DNA of 64,000 nt from NCBI RefSeq assembly GCF_963678635.1, contig NC_087068.1, positions 54,530,467 through 54,594,466 of the forward strand. The letters run 5' to 3'. The translations under genes were made by a program, and so were the position numbers. Under the pieces are notes generated by a model. It did not search any database, was not told the origin of the DNA, and worked only from the letters and a program-made list of their open reading frames with translations. This DNA comes from Symsagittifera roscoffensis. Taxonomy: Eukaryota > Xenacoelomorpha > Acoela > Convolutidae. This document shows, piece by piece, positions 57,240-64,000 of this stretch (position 1 is the first letter of the stretch; every line of letters begins with the position of its first letter).

Positions 57240-58600
57240 TTTCAATTTCAATTCTTAGTAGGGCGCCAAATTGCTTTCAAATTAGTTTTTTATCCGTAAT
57301 TTTTTTCGTCAGGTAAAATTTTTTTGCCACAATTCCAGTAGTTTCCGCTAGTTTGTAATAAACAATTTAAAATAATTCGCAGTAACTGATTAACTTTTTC
57401 TCAATACATAAAAAAATCATAATAACCAGGAAAAATCAGGAGAGTAAAAGGAAAATTAAAAAAAATTTAGACAACTGATTTGGAATATTTTTTCGAACTG
57501 CTTGAGCAACCTCAAGCGGAAACAATCAAAAGGAAAATTGAACTTGGACAAAAACAATCTGACTGAAAACTTTCTGTTATTTTGCAAACAAAAGAAGATC
57601 TCCATTGCCAATAATTGATTACTTACAATCCTTCTTCGAACGGTGGGATAATGAACCAATAATAATTTGCCTCACAGTTTTTTGGTTATCCAAAAAAATC
57701 CTCAAAAGTGGTTTTTTATTTTGGCTATCAGAAACTTGAAGGCTGTTCCCAATCCTTAAGCGATGGGGTGAGGCAGCTCCTATGGAACAAAACCGAATAG
57801 AAAATACACTGAAAAAAAAACAAAACGGACAAATCTATTCAAAAAGTACCAGCCAGTGTTAAAAGCAATCAAATGAAAAGGGCAAATATAATTATTGTCT
57901 GCTAACTACCCAATTTTGTTACAGACAAAAAGTGTTAACAACGTATTGAAAATTATTTCGGAAATTTTTTTTTCGGCTATAGAAACGAACATGCTGTTTG
58001 CGTCAATTTTAATAGAAATTTCACAAAAACAAAAGAAAAATACCTAATTGATCACTAGTATGAAAGTATTATCTTATTTTGGGAAGCAAAATTATGCTTA
58101 TACGTAGAGTTGAAACTTGCAAAGCACAAATAGATATTTTCTTCATATCGGTTAAATATCGTTAGTGGTAAAATAAATTGATTTGTCCGATTTTTAATGC
58201 ATTAAACCCTGACAAAAACTTTTCAAGAAATAGAATCATTTGAAAATACAACAAGCTATGGTAAAATAGACAAAAAAGATAGAAGCGAAAAATTTGCATT
58301 CTTTACGTAGCGAATTACAAAAAAAAAACTGGAAATAGTTCAAGAAAACAACCTTGAGATTGATTCATTTTTGACAACTATCCAGAACACACTGACACAA
58401 ACGATTAAAACGTTTTTGTTTGCAACTTTTTAGCCATTTTTTACTAATTTCATGCCAATAAAAATTCTAAAGCAATTCAAACGAAAGCCCTAAAAAGTTC
58501 AACTGAAGAGATGATAAAGATCTTGAACCTCTCGAAAATTATTTACAGCTCAAGTTTCTTTAAAATCAACAATTTTTTCTTCCAACATCTAAAAAATTTA
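57240..58600. other. AT-rich stretch, no gene seen
   Basis: No supported exon or RNA. It may contain the decayed 5' part of the LINE that starts to be recognisable at about 58640. Confidence 0.4.
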
Positions 58601-58639
58601 CAAGCTGATTCACTTAAAATAACTAGTTAATGCGTTTGC

Positions 58640-59620
58640 TGATCCGGAAACCTTGCAAAAAACAGTCCCAACTCATAAAGGAGGCAAAACAAAGAGCGAA
58701 ATGTTTTCTTTTTGCCAGTTATCGGGATCGTCTGTTAACGGTTGTTAAGCAATCGCTCAAAGCCTTTTGTTCAAAAGTTCGATTTGCCACTTGAGAGTTA
58801 CTGCGGTTTCCGGGAGAAACTAGGCACAGTGGATGCAATTTAAACGCTCATGGAGAAAAAACTCGATATAGAAACTCATCCCAATAAAAGTAAAAAGTGT
58901 TCATTTCTAGATTTGAGAAAAAAAACAATTCCATACCGTGAATTTTTCCATTGCTTCAATAAGTCCACATGATTGTCTTTCGAGGACCTGCAAACATTGT
59001 GTTAACATCCTATGTATTAGATCGTATGCAGCTTCGAAAAACCAGAAAACCAGAAATTACAAATTTTTATTGATCAAATTTAAAAGAGGAGCACCGCAAT
59101 GCTCAATTCTAGGTACATTTTTTTTCTTACTACATAAAAATGACTTGTCAGTCGACGAAAACAATGGCAAAATTATTTTCTTTCTCTATGCGGACGATAC
59201 ATTCTTTCAAAATAATGAAAAAAACCCAAGATTTTGAAAGTACATCCAGAAAACATGAACGAACCGACAAAGGGCGATGCTAAAACAAATCACAAAATGG
59301 TGAGAAAACTAAAGCAATCCAAATTGAAAAAAACAAGACTATTGGAAAAAACCAAGAATTTAAAATTTTGAGTACCTGGGAGTACATGCAGACTAAAAAA
59401 TGAACTTTCACGCTCGTATTAAAAACAAGGCTCTCTCAACAAAATTGCGTTTCTTATGCGCGTTTTTTCCTCCATATTCAACCTGTACTGGGGTCAAAGA
59501 GAAGAAAAATTTATTGAACGATTGGAAAACAGCTCGTTACCAAAACTCCGTTGATCCTCGGAATAAGTTTCTACGCAGACAATTCTCATTAGGCCGAAAG
59601 TCATAAGCCGCCATGTTCAG
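58640..59620 (+). pseudogene. Non-LTR retrotransposon (LINE) reverse transcriptase relic, plus strand
   Basis: PTHKGGKTKSE (about 58672-58704) matches the usual HKGG/KGDK-S-NYRP start. KFKRGAPQCSILGTFFFLL, then HKNDLS is the RGAPQGSILGPLLFLLYINDL motif with changes, and FLYADDTFF (about 59185-59210) carries the catalytic Asp pair. A downstream thumb-like frame (ARIKNKALSTKLRFL) lies at 59400-59500. Many stops and frameshifts, no endonuclease recognised, no poly(A) tail delimited. It fits the Jockey/CR1/RTE type of LINE. Confidence 0.75.
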
Positions 59621-60345
59621 TGGTTAATACGGATTCCATATTTTCAAAGTGTTTTGTTGGAGATCTTGTTTGTTTTTCCAATAATGATGTCGCGTTATGA
59701 GACGCCGAATTAGTGCACTAAAGACAATTAGGCGACAATAAAAGCCCTGTCATAACCTTGAATGAAAAGAAGGTCGAAAAACGTCTGCGCTGAGCCGCAA
59801 AGATAGGAAAGCATGATCAAAAATGGTGCGTTCCATGCAGTTTTCAATGCATTTTAAGATGGTTGGGAATTTGGGAAAGGCGGAAAAAAGACCCAATCAT
59901 TTTTCAACATAATGTTTCAAGCAAAAAAAAATTAGCCATTCAAAGTTTTTCCAATACTTCGCAAAAACAAGGTTTTCGGCAGTTTTTTTTTCAATCTCTT
60001 TCTTGGTTTGGACAGTTTTGCTGCATTAAGTGTTTCAAAAAACAGATTTTTGCACCAAAAAAAGGTTCAAAGTTATCAGCTTGCAAAAAATAAATTGATT
60101 TCACAGAAAACTGAGCTGTACATAGCTTTTGAGAGGTCAATGACATTCCTTCTTTCTTGAGACAAGATTTCGTAGCTTATCTATTTCAATTGCTCGTTTA
60201 TAAAAATCGGATTTAAATTTAATTTTTGTTCGCAGAAAAACTCCTAATTATTGCCAAAAAATGCTGATTTTCTAAGCGTTTTTAGGATTTAAAATTACTG
60301 GATTGGCTGACTCCTTGTTTCCTTTTTTAAATTTGAAGAGCTGAA

Positions 60346-60705
60346 AAAGTTTTTGCTGATTTTATATTCAGTCTATTTTGATAGTTTTTTCGTTTGTTGT
60401 CTGTTACCATAACCTTGTCAAAATTTCATTGTTTTTATATGCTATCAGAACTGGGTTTTATTTCATTTGCCAAATTTTTTGTAAAACTACACCTATAAAG
60501 TCTATCTCTGTGCTGAAAAAGTTGAAAAAGTTTTTGCTGATTTTATATTCAATCTATTTTGATAGTTTTTTTGTTTGTTGTATGTTACCATTACGTTTAC
60601 AAACTTTCATTGTTTTTATATGCTATCAAAACTAGGTTTTATTTCATTTGCCAAATTTTTTGTAAAACTACTCCAATAAAGTCCAAATTTCTTCTGCTAA
60701 ACGTA
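60346..60705 (+). repeat. Tandem duplication, two ~181-bp units
   Basis: GCTGAAAAAGTTTTTGCTGAT, TTTGATAGTTTTTT-GTTTGTTG, TATATGCTATCA-AACT and TTTTGTAAAACTAC blocks occur twice in the same order, about 181 bp apart, with about 90% identity. The matching ORFs on it are by-products. Confidence 0.85.
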
Positions 60706-60759
60706 AGCTTGCACAAAATGCAAAGCAAAACTCAGTCGTTTGAGGTTTGCCACTAATTT

Positions 60760-61960
60760 TTACCTGTTCTAGCAAATTGTTCGTTCAGTTGCTACTATTT
60801 TCCCTCTAATTTTCCCCGTGCTGTCTAAATGTTCATGCAGAGTGAGTTCAACAGCGAGAGACCATATATAGCAGAAAGCAGGAACTAACTTGGAATATAA
60901 GATTTCTTCAAAAAAGTTAGGACAAATTATGTTGTAGAAGCAAAAGAGAGATGATGAACAGTTATGAAGAAGTTTTAGCTAAAATATAACCACATTCTAT
61001 TATATCTATTTTTAGCTTTTGCGAATATCGTTTCTTTATTACTAGAGAATATTCAGCAGAAAGTTTGAAACAATAGAAGTAGTTTTCAAAAATTGCCTCA
61101 AAAATTTTTCCATTTTACATGGATAAAAAATGAGCTATGTCAATTTAGCAAAATTTAAAAAATTTTCAGAATTTGCATTGATTTTTTTCATTGACAAAAA
61201 AAACTAGGAAGATTCGAAAATGTTTTTTTTTCATGAAATTTCATTTATTATTGCTTTTAATGATCAATTGAAAAGGTTTAGTTATGTTAAAAAACCTTAA
61301 CTCTGACAAGAAACCTGTTAAGGAAAAATTTGAGAGTAGTAGAGCGCAAAAAGTTGGATAGTTGCTGAATCCAATATGGAACAATCTTACTTACTTGTTC
61401 AAAAACTATGATAACTTTCACAATTCTTCCGATATTTCGGAAGTGTCAGTATCAGTGAGCTAATCTGAGCATTGTTTCTTGTATGGACAACACTATATAA
61501 AACGTGTCTAAGTTAAATTAGATCAGATCTTATCGTATTCCTATTTTTAATGAGGAAAAAATGAAAAAAAAAACTCATATTTTTAATGAAAGTATATGTC
61601 ATTGTCTTAACATGATACCAAATAATCAATCAACAAGTTGGTTTTTCCCTTATTTTCACATAATAAAGCCTTGATTTTTCTCAACGAGATAAGAAACGAA
61701 TCAAAAACTTGAGATTTCTAAAAAAGTTTCCAAAAACTTGAAATTTTTTCGAAAAACTTGAGATTTTGCAAAAAAACTCACTTTTCATCTGAAACCTACC
61801 ATTCAAAGTCTATTCTAAAACGTTGAGCTGTATAGGCAAAATCGAGCGCCAAAAAATTTTTGAAAACCAAAATTTTTCTCGAAACTTACCATCTTACCAT
61901 CTAAAACCTTGAAACATATAACTTATCTTAATACATTGGGAAATCTATTTCTTATGTTTA
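60760..61960. other. AT-rich stretch, no gene seen
   Basis: No supported feature. AAAACTTGAGATTT / AAACTTGAAATTTT phrases repeat loosely at 61705-61760. Confidence 0.4.
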
Positions 61961-62002
61961 TATATAAGGTGCGGACCGGATACTCTATAGACTATCTCAA
62001 AA

Positions 62003-62030
62003 CGTGGGGGTCCGCAAACGTGGGGGACTG
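62003..62030 (+). repeat. Short direct repeat CGTGGGGG
   Basis: AACGTGGGGGTCCGCAAACGTGGGGGACTG: two copies of AACGTGGGGG, 15 bp apart. Confidence 0.6.
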
Positions 62031-62184
62031 AATCAATTTAACATATAATTCTGTCTTCCGTAAGCGATTTTTTTTGGTGCCAAAATTGCAGTGAATGACA
62101 TATTTTTAGACTCAATGGATATTCGGAATTTTTTCTTTTCTTTCCCAAACTTGCAAACTTCTTCAAATACAAGGAGAACTGCAA

Positions 62185-62250
62185 GAATACGTACCATATT
62201 GATGCGGCTTTTCTTCTTTTGCGGGTCAGCGCCGACGTATTTTGACTTTT
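62185..62250 (+). repeat. Leader fragment related to the 54-57 kb coding-like units
   Basis: CATATTGATGCGGC...TTGCGGGTCAGCGCCGACGTATTTTGAC parallels TTGATGTTGTTC...CTGCGGGTCAGCGCAGACG-AATTTGAC at 54510-54560 and 55705-55755. It is a fourth, diverged fragment. Confidence 0.55.
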
Positions 62251-62499
62251 TTTCATTCAATGAATTGACAATCTCAGATGTCAGGACTTTTATTGTGTCC
62301 TAATTGTCTTTAGTGCAATAACTCTGCGCCTTATCACTCGAAATCGGTATGGGAGTAAAATAAGATCCTCAGCAAGATGCTGAGCAAAATTTGTGATCCG
62401 TATTTATGACCAAATATGTGGGCTGGTGACTCTCGACCTGGTGTGAATTGTCTGGGTATGCAGGGCTCGAGTGATGATTTGTTACTTGTTTTCCAGTAA

Positions 62500-62600
62500 T
62501 TTCCTGTCAGTTTTTTGTCTGTGTCCTTACTTCTGCGTCCTTACTTTTGTCTGTGTCCTTACTTATTGTCCTTACTTCTGCGTCTTGAAAGTGATTCTGC
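62500..62600 (+). repeat. Short minisatellite (TGTCCTTACTTCTGCG)
   Basis: TCCTTACTTCTGCG and TCTGTGTCCTTACTT recur four to five times in about 90 bp. Confidence 0.7.
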
Positions 62601-62829
62601 ACCTTGAAACTTGATACCCTTATGAAAAAAAGTATTCTCAGCAAAATTGCAAAAAATATGTGATCAGTATTTATGGCGCATTAAAAAAGCAAGTTTTTTG
62701 AGAATGGAGATCTTTTTTCTACAAGAATGTGAAAATTCATTTTTTAATCTGTCCGCACTTCCAGATTTCTAAGAACTAACATTTTTTAATAGTCTTAATT
62801 TTTTCCAATTTAGATCGTTTTAGTTTTCT

Positions 62830-63480
62830 AGCCACATAGTGTATGTTTGTTTTGGCAACGCCCTTTGTCGGTTCTTTCATGTTTTTTGGATGTATTTTCG
62901 ATAACTGTAGGCTTTTTTCAATAAATTTGATTAAATGTTTCGTCCGCATAAGGAAGGAAGTTGCATTTGCAATTGTTTTTGTCGACTAGTGTGAAAAACC
63001 ATTTAATGTAGTATGAAAAGCAAAGTAACTAGGATTATGCCTTGCAGAACTCCGCCTTTCAAGTTGATCAGTGAACAATTGTACTTTCTGGTTTTTTGAT
63101 TTCTCGGCACTGCATACGATCTAAAAATAGAAAGTTAAAAACTTTTTTACAGGTCCTCGAAAACCAATAAAGTGGATATTTTGAAAAATTCACAGCATAG
63201 AAGTGTTTTTTTTTCTACCTTTATTGGGATGAGTTTCTATGTCGAGTTTTATACGATGAGAGATAATATTGAATCTACTGTGCCTATTTTCTCCCGGAAA
63301 GCAAAATTTATCCCGAGGATCAAATCGACCTTTTGAACACAATATTTCAACCGATTGCTTAGCAGCCGTTCAAAAACGGTCCGGATAACTGGCAAAAATA
63401 AAATACTTCGGCCTTTGTTGTGCCTCCTTCGTAAGCTATTTCAAGTGAATTATCAAGTAAATTTTTCCGGTGTTAAAAAA
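62830..63480 (-). pseudogene. LINE reverse transcriptase relic, minus strand
   Basis: Inverted relative of 58640-59620. On the minus strand: FERLLSNRL near 63370, FAFREKIGTVDSIL near 63290, a QG-II--TLLFILH form of the RT motif near 63050, and a YADET-like remnant (TATGCGGACGAAAC) near 62945. The segment ACGCCCTTTGTCGGTTC...CATG pairs with 59250-59280 of the plus copy. Multiple stops. Confidence 0.7.
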
Positions 63481-63639
63481 ATTATTGATTTTAAAGCAAC
63501 CTGAGTGGTAGTTAATTCTTAGAGGTTAAAGATCTCTATCATCTCTTCAGATGAATTTTTAAGGGTTTCATTTCATTTGCTTTCGACTCGAGATTTGAAT
63601 CAAACTAGTAAAACTACAAAAAAAATCTTGTTAGTCGCT

Positions 63640-63760
63640 TGTTAGTATGAAAAGAAATGTAACTAGGATAATGCCTTGTCTACAGTTATCAAATGTATCA
63701 ATCTCAGGATGGTTTTTTTTGAACTTTTTCCAATTATTTTTTGATTTTCGCCATGAAAAA
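63640..63760 (-). pseudogene. Third LINE fragment
   Basis: ATGAAAAG-AA-GTAACTAGGATAATGCCTTG matches 63014-63046 of the neighbouring copy in the same orientation, so a second minus-strand fragment begins here. Its extent is unclear. Confidence 0.45.
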
Positions 63761-64000
63761 AGGTATGAGCTTCTTGCTAGTATCTTTTTCGCTTTATTTG
63801 CCTTGGCTTGTTGTATTTTCAATTTATTCTACTTCTTGAAAAAAAATTGTTCAGAGCTTAAAGCATTAAAGGTCAGACAAATCATTTTTTTTACTCCTAA
63901 CAGTTTTTAACTTTTAAGTTTCAATTTCAATTATAAGCTTTTTTTGTTTCTAAAAAGATGTTAACTCTTTTCCTATTACTGTCAAATTAGGTTTTGTTTT

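Noticed and set aside
60378-60756. Two similar 65-85 codon ORFs
   Set aside because: By-products of the 181-bp tandem duplication. Phe/Ile-rich, with no Cys/charged pattern kept beyond DNA identity.
1-64000. CRISPR arrays, operons, bacterial promoters
   Set aside because: The sequence is eukaryotic (introns, LTR and non-LTR retroelements). The tandem repeats lack regular unique spacers.

Overview
The window is nuclear DNA from an animal, most likely an invertebrate. The evidence is AT-rich sequence, genes split by GT-AG introns, Ty3/gypsy and LINE-type retroelement relics, rolling-circle-type non-autonomous elements, minisatellites and homopolymer C/G tracts. No long intact bacterial-style ORF exists, and I could not name the species. 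A 200-N assembly gap lies at 51491-51690. Most open reading frames here are chance or lie in decayed mobile elements.

Two protein-coding genes can be rebuilt by splicing, both on the minus strand. Gene A (exons between 7879 and 4078) and gene B (exons between 48092 and 42793) encode small four-pass membrane proteins resembling the TMEM272-like family. They share exon order, intron phases and several exact exon lengths, so they are paralogues. A third intact terminal exon (38454-38279) lies 4.3 kb beyond gene B's last exon, has the same phase, and encodes a tail much closer to gene A's. It is probably an alternative last exon of gene B. A 0.75-kb near-perfect inverted repeat sits in gene B's last intron.

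By region: 0-8 kb holds gene A and five copies of a ~0.5-kb Helentron/Helitron2-like non-autonomous element, three of them inside one intron. 8.5-12.5 kb is a plus-strand decayed Ty3/gypsy element. 12.9-14.0 kb is rich in palindromes, including a perfect 58-bp one. 15.4-26.4 kb is a related minus-strand gypsy element, grown into four tandem LTR-RNase H units, and flanked by 1.74-kb almost identical direct repeats. 28.1-38.2 kb has no gene I can support and holds several repeat families, including a ~165-bp diverged tandem array. 38.3-48.1 kb is the gene B locus. 48.6-51.2 kb has two more Helentron-like copies and a dispersed repeat. 52.8-57.2 kb has three copies of an unidentified coding-like, intron-bearing unit on the plus strand. 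58.6-63.8 kb holds LINE reverse-transcriptase relics in opposite orientations.

The most interesting items are the candidate swap of the C-terminal exon in gene B next to a giant intronic hairpin, the tandem LTR-RNase H array with shared integrase deletions, and the triplicated unknown gene-like unit.
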